NCBI GenBank assembly: GCA_029260765.1
Contig: JAJDCP010000060.1
Span: forward strand, 104,438 to 168,437
Source: Planctomycetota bacterium
Lineage (GTDB): Bacteria; Planctomycetota; J058; JAJDCP01
Direction: 5' to 3'
Length of the DNA: 64,000 nt
Part shown: piece after piece, positions 9,086 to 18,124 of the stretch
Position numbering within the stretch: position 1 is the stretch's first letter
Layout: each line of letters begins with the position of its first letter
Translations under genes and position numbers: made by a program
Notes under the pieces: generated by a model
Told to the model about the DNA's origin: nothing
What the model saw: the letters and a program-made list of their open reading frames with translations, nothing else
Database searches by the model: none

Positions 9086-10294
9086 TTGGGAAGACCTGCG
9101 GCCTGCTACTTCGACATGGTGTTGTGCCCGATCCATGTGGACCATGTGCCGCTGGTCGCGCCACATCCCGTGATCGGACCGATCCTCGACGGCCACACCA
9201 AGACCTTGATCAACGGGCGTTTCGCCGCCCGGCAAGGCGACTTTGGGCTGCACGCTGCCTGCCAGGGTCCCAATCTGTTCATCATCGCGCAGGGCTCGCC
9301 GGTGGTCGACATCGATGGGCGGCCCGCGGCGCGCCAGGGTGACATCACACTGCACTGTGGGATCCAACCAGGGGTGATCCTTAACGGGGCGCCCAATGTG
9401 CTGATCGGCGACGCACCCTACGGAGGCGGAGGACCGCCTCTGGCTCCGACCCCGCGGGTGGCGGCGGCGCAGCAACAACAGCGTGATGCGCTCGACACCC
9501 AGGCGGGTGGGGGCGGTCCGGTCGACAACCAGGCGCGGGCCGACCAGCCGGCCGATGGCGAGCCTGCCACACGGGCCGTGCCGGCGGCTGTCCAGGCTGA
9601 GCCTGCGGCGCCGCTCGATGGACCACCGGCTGCAGTCACGCCCGAGAGAGTCGAACAAGACCTCAAGAAAGACGCGGGCCAGCCGGATGAGCCGGCCAAG
9701 CCGGTCGTGGTGCTGGCGGGCACGATCAGCGACACCGCAGGCATCCCCATCCCACGTGAGACCGTCGTGTTGCTGCCCGAGCAGGGAGACGCCGAGCTCG
9801 CACGCAGCGTGTTGGACGCGCGGGGCCGCTACCTGTTCCGCGACATCGCCGCCGGGAAGTACCGCCTCGCCATCGTCGACCCGGACAGTGAGCCGTGGAC
9901 AGAGGTTCCCCTCGCAGAGCCCGCGGGCGCAGCCGCTGCCGCCAAGGAATGGCCCGCGGACGGCCCCGACGTGTTGCTCGTGCGTGTGGTCGACAACGGC
10001 CTCGCTCCGCAAGCAGACCTGGCCTACCGGCTGAAGCTGCCCGGTTCGGTCCGCGAAGGGCGCACCGACAAGCAAGGCGTGCTGTGTGAGCCTTCGGTAC
10101 CGGCGGGTTCCCTCGAGCTCGAGCTGTCCGGCAAAGCCCATCCAGTGCCCAGTCAGAGCCCTGTGGCGCGCGTGCTCGCTCCCTTCGATCTGGTGCTGGC
10201 GGCCGGGGCGGGAGAAGAGGCGCGGCCCTTCCTGCATCAGCACGACGGTCCTGGTGGGCTCGATCCGGTCGCTGATGGGCTCTGGGAGCTCTGA
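9086..10294 (+). CDS. PAAR-motif protein with linker and carboxypeptidase-regulatory-like domain
   Basis: Residues 1-115 form a PAAR-type domain: repeated GxPAARQGD motifs ([18 protein letters not shown]) and conserved His and Cys residues (CPIHVDH, ITLHCG) that in known PAAR proteins bind zinc at the tip of a contractile spike. A Gln/Pro/Ala linker follows (about 120-205), then a CarboxypepD_reg/CNA-B-like beta domain ([15 protein letters not shown] to [10 protein letters not shown]) and a further beta-rich tail. The TTG at 9086 fits the close upstream promoter; an ATG at 9116 is the alternative. The next gene starts 38 nt downstream, and I infer that it is the cargo. No sheath, tube or baseplate genes are in the window, so type VI versus extracellular injection system cannot be settled. 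Confidence 0.8.
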   Translation: MGRPAACYFDMVLCPIHVDHVPLVAPHPVIGPILDGHTKTLINGRFAARQGDFGLHAACQGPNLFIIAQGSPVVDIDGRPAARQGDITLHCGIQPGVILNGAPNVLIGDAPYGGGGPPLAPTPRVAAAQQQQRDALDTQAGGGGPVDNQARADQPADGEPATRAVPAAVQAEPAAPLDGPPAAVTPERVEQDLKKDAGQPDEPAKPVVVLAGTISDTAGIPIPRETVVLLPEQGDAELARSVLDARGRYLFRDIAAGKYRLAIVDPDSEPWTEVPLAEPAGAAAAAKEWPADGPDVLLVRVVDNGLAPQADLAYRLKLPGSVREGRTDKQGVLCEPSVPAGSLELELSGKAHPVPSQSPVARVLAPFDLVLAAGAGEEARPFLHQHDGPGGLDPVADGLWEL

Positions 10295-10332
10295 GAGACA
10301 ATGGCCGCCACGGCCCGAGCAGTGAGAGTTCA

Positions 10333-13053
10333 ATGAGCGGTGCAACCGGCAGTGCGATTCCTCAAACCCTCGAACAACTGCGCGAGGGCACCCAACTGGT
10401 GCTCGGGCCCGGTGGCGAGGCGGCGCCCTGGTGGCGTTGGCATGGTGGTCAGACCAGTGTGTTGGCTGTCGGCAGTCGGGTGTTGCGGGCCGGGCGGATC
10501 AAGCTCGAAGTCGAGAGCCTGAGCTTTGCAGACTTCAAGCTGCCGTTGGACAACCGCGTCTACACCAAGGCCTCCCCTCCGGAAAAGGCCACGGCGGCCG
10601 ACAACTTCTTCGGCCGTGTGTTGACCCGCTTCGCAGCCAAGCCGGCCTACGACCAGGTCGTGCTGACCCATGCCGCGCGTCCCGACGCCGAGGCGCTGGC
10701 GCGCTTGCTGTATCTCGATGGCGGGCCGACGGCGCCGTTTGTGGTCAGCCGCGACGGCCGCATTCTGCAGCTCTACGACCCGGACCTGGGGGCCGGTCGG
10801 CTGGGGCCCTGGAGCGCCGCGCAGCAGGCCCGTCAGCTCGGCGTGGTGTTGCTCGGTCTGGCTCATGCTCCGGGCAACAAGATGGATGTCGACTACGAGG
10901 TGACAACTTTCGACGGCCATCGCGGCTCCTTCCGGGGCTGGCGTTTCTTCGAAGACTACCCGCAAGCCCAACGCGCCGCGGCGGCCCGCCTGGGGGCCTA
11001 CCTGTCGGTCAAGTACGGCATCCCCTGCCTCACGCTGCCTCCGCCGTTGCGCTACCGGGCTCTGGGCGAGGGACGTCTGGCCAAGTCGGGTTTCCGGGGC
11101 TTTCTGTCCGCGTGCCAGCTCACGGCGGGGCAGCAGTCGAAGGAGACACCCGGCCTCTGGGACGAGACCGGCCTGCCTCCGCACTGGAATTGGACGGAAT
11201 TCCTCGACAAGGTCGAGGCACAGGCTGGGCCGGCGGAGCAGAAACAACGCCCGCATCACAGCCAGGAGACCGTCGAGGTCGAAGACAAGGAGCTGGAAGG
11301 CGAAGAGGAAGAGGTGCGCGCACGGGTGGCGAATGCCGTCAAGAAACCCGACGAGCAGGATCCCGGCTTTGCCCTGGCCAGCTACCGCGTGGCCGCCTCC
11401 AAGCTGACCCAGCTGCATCTGGCCGACAAGCTGCGGGCGGCTCCCGGGGCGGCCCGCGGCCAGCTCGATCCGAGCCTGAGCAGCGCCAGCCGCGAGTTCC
11501 AGACGGCAGAGAAGTTGGAGCACACCGACGGCGCTCCGTGCCCGGCGACCCGCAAAGCCCTGCACACCGCCGCGGCGGCACTCGATCGTCCAGGGCCGAC
11601 GGAACGAGCGGCGGCCAAGCCCCATGTGCTGTCTGCGAACTGGGGGCCACTCGCGGATGGCAAACGCCCTCTGGAGCTCTTGCTTGCCAACGTCCCCGAT
11701 GGGCGGCCCCTGCGCGCTGAGATCTTCAGCAAGCAGACCAAGATCGCGGCCTTCGACACCGTCAGCGAGGCGGGGCGGGCGGTGTTGAACCTGCCGGTGG
11801 GACAGCTGGCTCGGCGTCATCCCGAAGTGCGGGACGTCGGTATGCGGGTCGAGGCCGAGGTCGTGGTCGGTACGGACAAGGCGCGCCGCGGCTTCGATTC
11901 CCCGGGTGCTCTCGAGGCGAGCTCTCCGCATTACGGCGGTTTTCAGCTGCGCTTGGGAGACCGGGACAAGGACAGCGTCTGGGGGGGCAAGTCCCGGCAG
12001 AAGCAGGGAGCCTTTGTCGACCAGCTGCAACGCGACCTGGCCAGCCTGGGCTACTGGGTGCAGCCGTTCCTGACTCCGGCCGGGCGCCAAACCCCTGAGA
12101 GTCTCGAGGTGTTCTCCGGCGTGTTCGACTCCTTGACGCGTGCGGCGCTGTTCTTGTTCCAATGGGAACAGTCTGGTGAACGCAACCGGCTCGATATCCC
12201 GAGCATCGCGGGCAAACCTGCGGGCGAGGCCGAGAGCTGGACGCTGCTCAAAGAGAGCCTGGAAGAAGCCAAGACGCGCCACGATGGCCAACTCGATCCA
12301 GAGACTGCGCGTCTGCTCAAAGATGCCGTGCAGCGGCGTGTCAAGCGGCCCGGAGCCCCATGGCTGCTCGCCGCCCCCGGAGGGGCTCTGAGGCTGTTCC
12401 AGCTGCCTCCGTCAGCTTTCTACTGGTTGTCGCGGGCGATCAGCGCCGAAGAGTGGTTGCCGTACGATGGTTGGGTGACCCGTGAGAGTCTGGAGCTGAT
12501 CGAGCGTGCCAGCCGCACCTGGGCAGAGGCTCAGCCCGCAGACAAAGGGGCCCGCGCTATCGGCTTCGCCGGCCTGCCGGCGCTCAATGGCAAGGGAGAC
12601 GAGGGCAACCAGTGGGATGTGGTGACGTCCCATCTCGCCAACTTCGAGGCGCCGGGCTTTGAGCCAGAAGCGGCCCTGCGTTTCGCCCGCCACTGGCTGG
12701 AGGCCGGAGTCCAGAACCTGGTCTTCAACTGTCCGTTCGTGATCGAAACCCTCAAGCGCTGGTCGGGGCGCAATGGGCGGGCGCCACAGCAGTTGCGTGC
12801 GGCCAGCAGCGAGCAGAAGTCGGGCGCCTGCAGCATGCAGATGCGCAGCCGCGTGGGGCCAGTCACGGCCAACCGCCTGCTGTATTGTGCACGTGCGGGC
12901 CAGCAACATCCTTCCCGCGAGAATCCCCTGACGGACCCGGACAAGCTCTGTCCGCACGCGGCGACCTGTCCGATGGCCTTCCCCAGCGGCAAGTACTGGC
13001 AGCTCAATCAGGGCGACAAGAACCGCTTCGCCGACGGTCTGTTGGCGCAGTAG
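10333..13053 (+). CDS. Large protein with degenerate amidase-like and peptidoglycan-binding-like regions (putative PAAR cargo)
   Basis: The 906 residues follow the PAAR gene closely. Residues about 105-295 follow the order of N-acetylmuramoyl-L-alanine amidase (Amidase_2/PGRP) elements: strand with His113 (VVLTHAA), FVVSRDGRILQLYD, QLGVVLLGL, the helix RLGAYLSVKYGIP and the closing KETPG and WNWTEFL. The usual second His (GH motif) reads ACQ at 260-262, and the usual DPG reads TPG, so two zinc or catalytic positions appear lost. Residues about 560-612 resemble a peptidoglycan-binding helix bundle (QLQRDLASLGYW, VFDSLTRAALFLFQ). The C-terminal 200 residues, with FNCPFVIETL and several Cys, match no family I know. 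No signal peptide is present, as expected for an injected protein. The role is inferred. Confidence 0.6.
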   Translation: MSGATGSAIPQTLEQLREGTQLVLGPGGEAAPWWRWHGGQTSVLAVGSRVLRAGRIKLEVESLSFADFKLPLDNRVYTKASPPEKATAADNFFGRVLTRFAAKPAYDQVVLTHAARPDAEALARLLYLDGGPTAPFVVSRDGRILQLYDPDLGAGRLGPWSAAQQARQLGVVLLGLAHAPGNKMDVDYEVTTFDGHRGSFRGWRFFEDYPQAQRAAAARLGAYLSVKYGIPCLTLPPPLRYRALGEGRLAKSGFRGFLSACQLTAGQQSKETPGLWDETGLPPHWNWTEFLDKVEAQAGPAEQKQRPHHSQETVEVEDKELEGEEEEVRARVANAVKKPDEQDPGFALASYRVAASKLTQLHLADKLRAAPGAARGQLDPSLSSASREFQTAEKLEHTDGAPCPATRKALHTAAAALDRPGPTERAAAKPHVLSANWGPLADGKRPLELLLANVPDGRPLRAEIFSKQTKIAAFDTVSEAGRAVLNLPVGQLARRHPEVRDVGMRVEAEVVVGTDKARRGFDSPGALEASSPHYGGFQLRLGDRDKDSVWGGKSRQKQGAFVDQLQRDLASLGYWVQPFLTPAGRQTPESLEVFSGVFDSLTRAALFLFQWEQSGERNRLDIPSIAGKPAGEAESWTLLKESLEEAKTRHDGQLDPETARLLKDAVQRRVKRPGAPWLLAAPGGALRLFQLPPSAFYWLSRAISAEEWLPYDGWVTRESLELIERASRTWAEAQPADKGARAIGFAGLPALNGKGDEGNQWDVVTSHLANFEAPGFEPEAALRFARHWLEAGVQNLVFNCPFVIETLKRWSGRNGRAPQQLRAASSEQKSGACSMQMRSRVGPVTANRLLYCARAGQQHPSRENPLTDPDKLCPHAATCPMAFPSGKYWQLNQGDKNRFADGLLAQ

Positions 13054-13068
13054 CTCCTGGCGGTCCAC

Positions 13069-16000
13069 TCACTCCTCGAACAGCGCCTGGAACGCCGGCA
13101 GCGGCCGCAGCACTGCCAGGTCGGGATCCCGTTCCCGGGCGTGCTCGAGATGGTCTTGCTGGAAACGCAGCTCCGCCTCGATCGCCTGTGTCTCCTCTGG
13201 TGATCGATGCGGTCGTCCGTGGAGCATGCGCACGAGGGCGCGCCGCCGCTCGAGGTCTTCTTGCAGCCAGCGCAGGGACTGGGCTCGCAGCGCCTCGGCT
13301 TCCGTAGCTTCTGCGCTTGTCGAGGCCAACGCGGCGGCGCAGGCGGCGTTGTAGAGATTCGGTCGCTCCAGCTCTGCAGCCAGCTCTTCGGACTCCAGAG
13401 CGATGAGGAAGCCGGCCACGGAGGCCTGGTAGGCGCCGCACCGGTAGTGGGCGTAGCCGAGCTCCAGAAACTCCGCAGGGCTGCGGGCCTGGCGTTCACC
13501 GGCCAGCAACTCGGTCTGCAGGATGTCCCTGCTTACGTCGAGTAGACGCCACTCGAGCTCTGGAAAACGACCGGCCAGCGCCTCGAAGCCGCCCCGCGCC
13601 TCGCGCAGCTGCGAGAGGGCGGCAGGGTACTGCGCGACTCCCTGGTAGGCAATCCCCAGTTGCCAGCGCGTCTCGACGAGATCCATGCGCAGCTCGGGAT
13701 TGCCGGGTGCCCGGGCGGCGAGATCCTCCAGCAGCGTCACTGCTTCGAGTGTGATGTTGATCGCGCCCTCCTGGTCGCGAAGCTTCGCCCTCAGCTCTCC
13801 AAGCATTCCCAGAGAGATGGCCAACTCCTGCCGGATCGTGACGTGCGTGGAGTCGAGCTCGACCAGACCGCGACGGATCCTCACCGTCTCCTCGAGCAGC
13901 CCGCGGGCGTGGTCGAGTTGGCGTTGCCAGTGGTAGAGCTCGGCAACCAGACTCAGCGCGACCGCGAGCTCGCTCTGCAGGGCGGCGTCCTGCGGTGCGC
14001 TTGCCGCCAGGCCTCGGCGAAGCAACAAGGCGGCCTCCGAAGCCTCGACCGCGCCCTCGAGGTCCCACACGTCGCGGCGTGCCTCCCCGATCTTCGCCCA
14101 CGCGTAGCCGAGGTCGCGGCGAGCCGTCAGATCGGCGGGGTCGCGTGCCACCAGCTCCTCACGCAAGACCCTCGATTCCTCGAGGAAGGGCAGCGCCGTG
14201 TGAGGATCGGCCTGCCCCCGGAAAAAGTCGCCCAGGCGCTCAAGGGCCACGGACAGGTCGCGCCGCGCGCGTGAGCTCAAAGGCGCGCGCGCGAGCAGCG
14301 CACGGCAGATCTCCAGTTGCTCGTTGTAGCCGCGCAACGCGCGGGCATGATCGCCCTGCAGCTCCTGGACCTGTGAGAGCTTGTCCAGCGCGACGAACAG
14401 GTTTCGGCGCGCGTTGACGCTGGTAGAGTCCGCCTCCGCCAGCTCTCTTGAGGTCACCAGGGCCTGGCTGAAACACTTGAAGGCCGCCTCGATGTCGCCC
14501 AGCTCTTGCAGAGCTGCCCCAAGCCTCTCGAGGTCACTGCAGAGGTCGCGGCGCATGTCCGCGCTGCTCGGATCCTGGTGCACGAGCTGTGTGCTTATGC
14601 GCAGCGCCTCGCCGAAGGAGTCCTGCGCCTGCTCGAGCATGCCCAGACGCACCCTGAGAGCCCCGTCTGCGCGCAGAATCGCTGCGAGCTGTTGGGCGTC
14701 CCGTGCGCTTCCAGGGTCGAGGGCCACCAGCGCGCGGATGGCCTGGAGGGCCCGAGCGTAGGCGGCTGCGGCGGGCTCTAGCAATCCTTGTTGGATGCAC
14801 AAGTCTGCCTGGTAACCGAGGCTCACGACCAGCTGCCGCCGGGCGCCTGCGCTGGAGGGATCGTGGGCCACAAGCGCCTCACGCAACTGCAGGCCTTCGT
14901 CGATCGCCTGACTGGCGGCCTGCAACGAACCGAGCTGCCTGTGGATCTCAGCGCTCAGATTCAGACAGCGAGAGAGCTCGGACGGGACCGAAACGCTGGG
15001 TACCCCGTCGAGAGGGATCGCCCTGTAGAGTTCCAGAGCAGCCGAAGCGGACCGCAACGCTGCGGTCAGCTGGCCCTGGTTGAGCCGCGCCCAGCCGACG
15101 GCTTCGAGATGGCTGGCCAGCAGCAGCTGCAGCCCGGAATTCTCGGGATTCTGGGTCGCTAGCCGTTGGGAGACTTCGAGCCCCTCGTCGTACGCTGCGA
15201 ATGCGGCGGCCATGTCTCCCTGTTTGCGCAACACATTTGCGAAGCCATCCAGCGTTTGCGCCAGCTCGCGGTCTGCGTCAAGACTCTGCGAAGCCAACGC
15301 GCGGCAGAGCTCGAGGGCTTCTCTCAGGCATCGGCGCGCCGCGTCAAGATCGCCTTGTTGGTCTTTGATCGACCCCAGCTTGCGCAGCGCGCCGGCTAGC
15401 AGACGACGGTTGTCACTGCTCGCGTCACCCGCAACCAGCCTGCGCGCCGAATGCACGGCGCCGCTCAGCGCTTCGGCTGCCGCATCGGTACGCCCGGCCG
15501 CGAGTGCCAGCTGTCCGAGCAGGCTGAGGGTCGCCGTACGATGCATCGCGATGCCGCTGCGTGCTCCTTCGGTGGTTTGCAGGCGCGTCAGCTGCACCAG
15601 CACGGTGTCGAGAATGCGTTTCCGGAAGCCACGGATGTGGGCGCCCGGAACGTCCCCGAGCTCATCGTTCACGCCGTGGACCAGGGTGTTGAAGCTCTCG
15701 AGCACCAAAATGTACTGATGGTTGGCGCGCTCGAGCTGGCGCGTGACTTCGGCCCGTTCGCGTTGGAGCTCCAGACCCCGCGCGTTGAGCGTGTCTGCCT
15801 GCACCCGCAGGTTGTCATTGACCTCTCTGAGCTGCAAGACGAAGCGCGCGCTCAGCCCCGCGATGACGAGCAGAGCGATGACCACGGTGGCGGCGAGGCT
15901 GGTCGCCAGTCTTCGGTTGCGGCGCAGCCATTTGACAGCGCGTTCGCCCGGCGACGCGCGTCTCGCTGCGATGGGCTCGCCGGCGAGATAGCGTTGCAGG

Positions 16001-16944
16001 TCGTCTGCCAGCCGTTGCGCCGAGTCGTAGCGGGCTCCGGGCTCCTTCTCGAGGCACTTCAGGCAGATCGTCTCGAGGTCGGCATCGAGGTGCGGGGCGA
16101 GCTTCCGTGGTGCCTGCGGCTCGTGGGTCAACACCGCGTGCAGGATGTTCATGACGGTGGGGCCGGAAAAGGGCGGCTGGCCGGTCAGCAGCTCGTAGAG
16201 AGTGGCTCCCAAGGAGTAGATGTCCGCCCGCCGATCGACGGCCTCGAGCCGGCCATCGGCTTGTTCGGGGGGCATGTACGCGGGCGTGCCCATGATCTGG
16301 CCGCTGTGGGTCAACCCGTGTTCTTCTGGGGCCTTGACCTCTTTGGCCAGACCGAAGTCGGTGATGATCGGGGCGCCCTCGGGATCGAGCAGGATGTTGG
16401 CGGGTTTGAGGTCGCGATGCAAGATCGCGTGCCGGTGTGCGTACGCCAGCGCGTTGGCGAGCTGCAGGCAGAGCTGCGCGGCCTCTCGGGGGGCGAGGCG
16501 CCCTTGTTCTTGGACGATGTCCTTCAGCGAGGGGCCCTCGATCAGGTCCATGACCAGGTAGGGCCGGCCATCCGCTTCGCCGACGCTGTGGATGCCCACG
16601 ATGTTGGGGTGCCTCAGCCGAGCGGCAGCGCGCGCCTCGATGGCGAAGCGCTCGCGACGTGGGTCGCCTTCAGGGGCGTCGAGTTGCATCAATTTGACGG
16701 CCACCCGGCGGCCGAGCTGTGGGTGCCGCGCTGCAAATACGACCCCCATTCCGCCTCGAGCGAGCTCTCTCTCGATCACCAGTTCTCCAAGTGTCTCAGG
16801 AACCGGCGCGGCCAGGGGGAGCTCGTCGTTCGACGCCTGCGTGCTGGTTTCAGATCCTGAGGCAGCGCGGGGTAGGGGCCTGTTCCTGGTTATCTCGGTG
16901 GGATCCGCATCGGGTTCCTGCGGGCATTCTGGAGAGTCAGCCAT
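13069..16944 (-). CDS. Ser/Thr protein kinase with transmembrane segment and long TPR region
   Basis: The cytoplasmic kinase domain spans about residues 52-330: Gly-rich loop ELARGGMGVVF, Lys84 in VAVK, HRDLKPAN with Asp178 and DFG at 196-198, followed by MPPE in place of APE. A basic juxtamembrane stretch precedes one transmembrane helix (about 356-374). The remaining 900 residues hold a coiled-coil start (LREVNDNLRVQADTL) and about 18 TPR-like helical pairs typified by LGDIEAAFKCFSQAL, probably for protein binding outside the membrane. This layout is typical of planctomycete Hanks-type kinases. The ATG follows GAGGGA with 7-nt spacing. The gene ends 15 nt from the convergent putative cargo gene. 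Confidence 0.93.
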   Translation of the reverse strand: MADSPECPQEPDADPTEITRNRPLPRAASGSETSTQASNDELPLAAPVPETLGELVIERELARGGMGVVFAARHPQLGRRVAVKLMQLDAPEGDPRRERFAIEARAAARLRHPNIVGIHSVGEADGRPYLVMDLIEGPSLKDIVQEQGRLAPREAAQLCLQLANALAYAHRHAILHRDLKPANILLDPEGAPIITDFGLAKEVKAPEEHGLTHSGQIMGTPAYMPPEQADGRLEAVDRRADIYSLGATLYELLTGQPPFSGPTVMNILHAVLTHEPQAPRKLAPHLDADLETICLKCLEKEPGARYDSAQRLADDLQRYLAGEPIAARRASPGERAVKWLRRNRRLATSLAATVVIALLVIAGLSARFVLQLREVNDNLRVQADTLNARGLELQRERAEVTRQLERANHQYILVLESFNTLVHGVNDELGDVPGAHIRGFRKRILDTVLVQLTRLQTTEGARSGIAMHRTATLSLLGQLALAAGRTDAAAEALSGAVHSARRLVAGDASSDNRRLLAGALRKLGSIKDQQGDLDAARRCLREALELCRALASQSLDADRELAQTLDGFANVLRKQGDMAAAFAAYDEGLEVSQRLATQNPENSGLQLLLASHLEAVGWARLNQGQLTAALRSASAALELYRAIPLDGVPSVSVPSELSRCLNLSAEIHRQLGSLQAASQAIDEGLQLREALVAHDPSSAGARRQLVVSLGYQADLCIQQGLLEPAAAAYARALQAIRALVALDPGSARDAQQLAAILRADGALRVRLGMLEQAQDSFGEALRISTQLVHQDPSSADMRRDLCSDLERLGAALQELGDIEAAFKCFSQALVTSRELAEADSTSVNARRNLFVALDKLSQVQELQGDHARALRGYNEQLEICRALLARAPLSSRARRDLSVALERLGDFFRGQADPHTALPFLEESRVLREELVARDPADLTARRDLGYAWAKIGEARRDVWDLEGAVEASEAALLLRRGLAASAPQDAALQSELAVALSLVAELYHWQRQLDHARGLLEETVRIRRGLVELDSTHVTIRQELAISLGMLGELRAKLRDQEGAINITLEAVTLLEDLAARAPGNPELRMDLVETRWQLGIAYQGVAQYPAALSQLREARGGFEALAGRFPELEWRLLDVSRDILQTELLAGERQARSPAEFLELGYAHYRCGAYQASVAGFLIALESEELAAELERPNLYNAACAAALASTSAEATEAEALRAQSLRWLQEDLERRRALVRMLHGRPHRSPEETQAIEAELRFQQDHLEHARERDPDLAVLRPLPAFQALFEE

Positions 16945-17115
16945 CTGCGGGTCCCTCTTGAGATCGTGGCACAGGCATATCTTCGCATCGAACTGCAGAG
17001 ACCGCCACAGCCTGGCCCCAGAGCGCTTTCTTGGGAGATGTCGATGGCTCGTTCGCTATCCGGAGCGCCTGCAACGACTTTGGACGAGCTGCTGGCACGG
17101 AGAGCAGGGATGCAT

Positions 17116-17121
17116 TATAGA
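17116..17121 (+). promoter_or_regulatory. TATAGA -10-like element
   Basis: TGCATTATAGACTAAAG lies about 75 nt before the ATG at 17196. Either TATAGA or TAGACT could act as the -10. No -35 is evident. Confidence 0.35.
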
Positions 17122-17195
17122 CTAAAGTGGCTGATTCTAGAGATCCCGATCGCTCGAGTCGCGATTGTGACCGATTCGCACTAGAGGAGGAACCG

Positions 17196-18050
17196 ATGAT
17201 CCGAAACCTGCTGGCAGCCTGCTGCCTGCTCGGTCTGGCTTTGCCTGCCGGATTGCTCGCCGATGAGAAGCCGTCCAAGGCGCTCAAACGTGTGATCAAG
17301 ACGACAGCGAAGGCGGGCAACTACGAACTGGAGACCCAGATCCGCGGGGGCCTCGCCCAGGGCGAAGACCACCAGATCAACTCCCTCGTGGTGTCTGCGT
17401 CGTATACGACCGAGCACTTCAAGAATCTGGTGCACTTCAGCGCGCCCTTCGAAGGCTTCCAGATGGCTGGCGCCAACGGCGGTGCGAGTCTTCAAGAAGG
17501 CCAGTGGAAGACGCTCAACGGCTGCGATGAGGGCCGGAAGGCGAATAAGCTCTTCAAGTCGCTCGAAGAAGTTCTGGTGGACATCAAGAAGCTGTCCAAG
17601 ACCGCCGAATGGGTCGACGCCGAACTGGCAGGACCCCAGCAACAGCATCTTGAGAGTGGAACGGTCAGCGATGCTGAGCTTCCGGTGCTGCGGCATCTGC
17701 GTGTCTACGGTCCGACCAAGATGGCAGTGGAGAAGTTCAGCGAGATACAGCAGTCTGGCTGCTTCGGCGCTGGCTGAAGCCCGAACCCACTCCTGTCCCG
17801 TGTGGACAGATCGTTCGGCCAGATGATGTATGATATTCACCTTTCCAGCGATGGCGAGACCATCGAGCAGATCATCGTGACCTGCCTGACTGCGGCGCGG
17901 CCAGACAGCGGTGAGAAGACCAACACCGATGCCCAGGCCGCCCTCACGACTGAGGAGCATATGGCCTGGATCACGGTCATGAACGTCAGCCAGCTTGGCG
18001 AAGTGGCTCCCTTTGAGGTGCCCGGCGAGGCGGTAAAGTTCCTGCGTTGA
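17196..18050 (+). CDS. Secreted protein interrupted by one in-frame TGA (candidate selenoprotein or nonsense mutant)
   Basis: The ATG at 17196 follows GGAGGAA and starts a Sec signal peptide (MIRNLLAACCLLGLALPAG, cut near Ala22). The frame reads 193 codons to a TGA at 17775-17777, then stays open in the same frame for another 90 codons to 18050. The downstream part (LLSRVDRSFGQMMYDIHLS onward) has no ribosome binding site of its own and reads like the second half of one domain. CFGAG directly precedes the TGA. A perfect 6-bp hairpin starts 16 nt after the TGA (separate entry). If the TGA is read, the product is 284 residues with residue 194 recoded. No family is recognised; the beta-rich pattern is loosely like periplasmic lipid carriers. 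A strong hairpin terminator follows. Confidence 0.6.
17793..17809 (+). promoter_or_regulatory. Hairpin after in-frame TGA (possible bacterial SECIS)
   Basis: CTGTCC and GGACAG pair perfectly around the five-base loop CGTGT. The loop begins 21 nt after the TGA, inside the 16-37 nt range reported for bacterial SECIS elements, and has G as its second base, also as reported for that class. There is no U-run, and coding continues through it, so it is not a terminator. Confidence 0.45.
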
Positions 18051-18072
18051 AGTAGCCCGAAAGCTGCTCTAC

Positions 18073-18095
18073 AAGCCCCGGTTCTGCCGGGGCTT
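18073..18095 (+). terminator. Hairpin terminator after the interrupted secreted protein
   Basis: AAGCCCCGG and CCGGGGCTT form a perfect 9-bp stem with the five-base loop TTCTG, 22 nt after the stop at 18050. The following U-run is weak. It lies between convergent genes and may also serve the minus-strand gene ending at 18125. Confidence 0.65.
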
Positions 18096-18124
18096 TGCGC
18101 ATCGGGGGGGGGCGCCGTGCGGCC

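Noticed and set aside
17482..17826. Alternative frame across the interrupted secreted gene as evidence of a simple frameshift
   Set aside because: The coding after the TGA is in the same frame as before it, so a single TGA and not a frameshift explains the break; the other frame has Ser/Arg-rich shadow composition.
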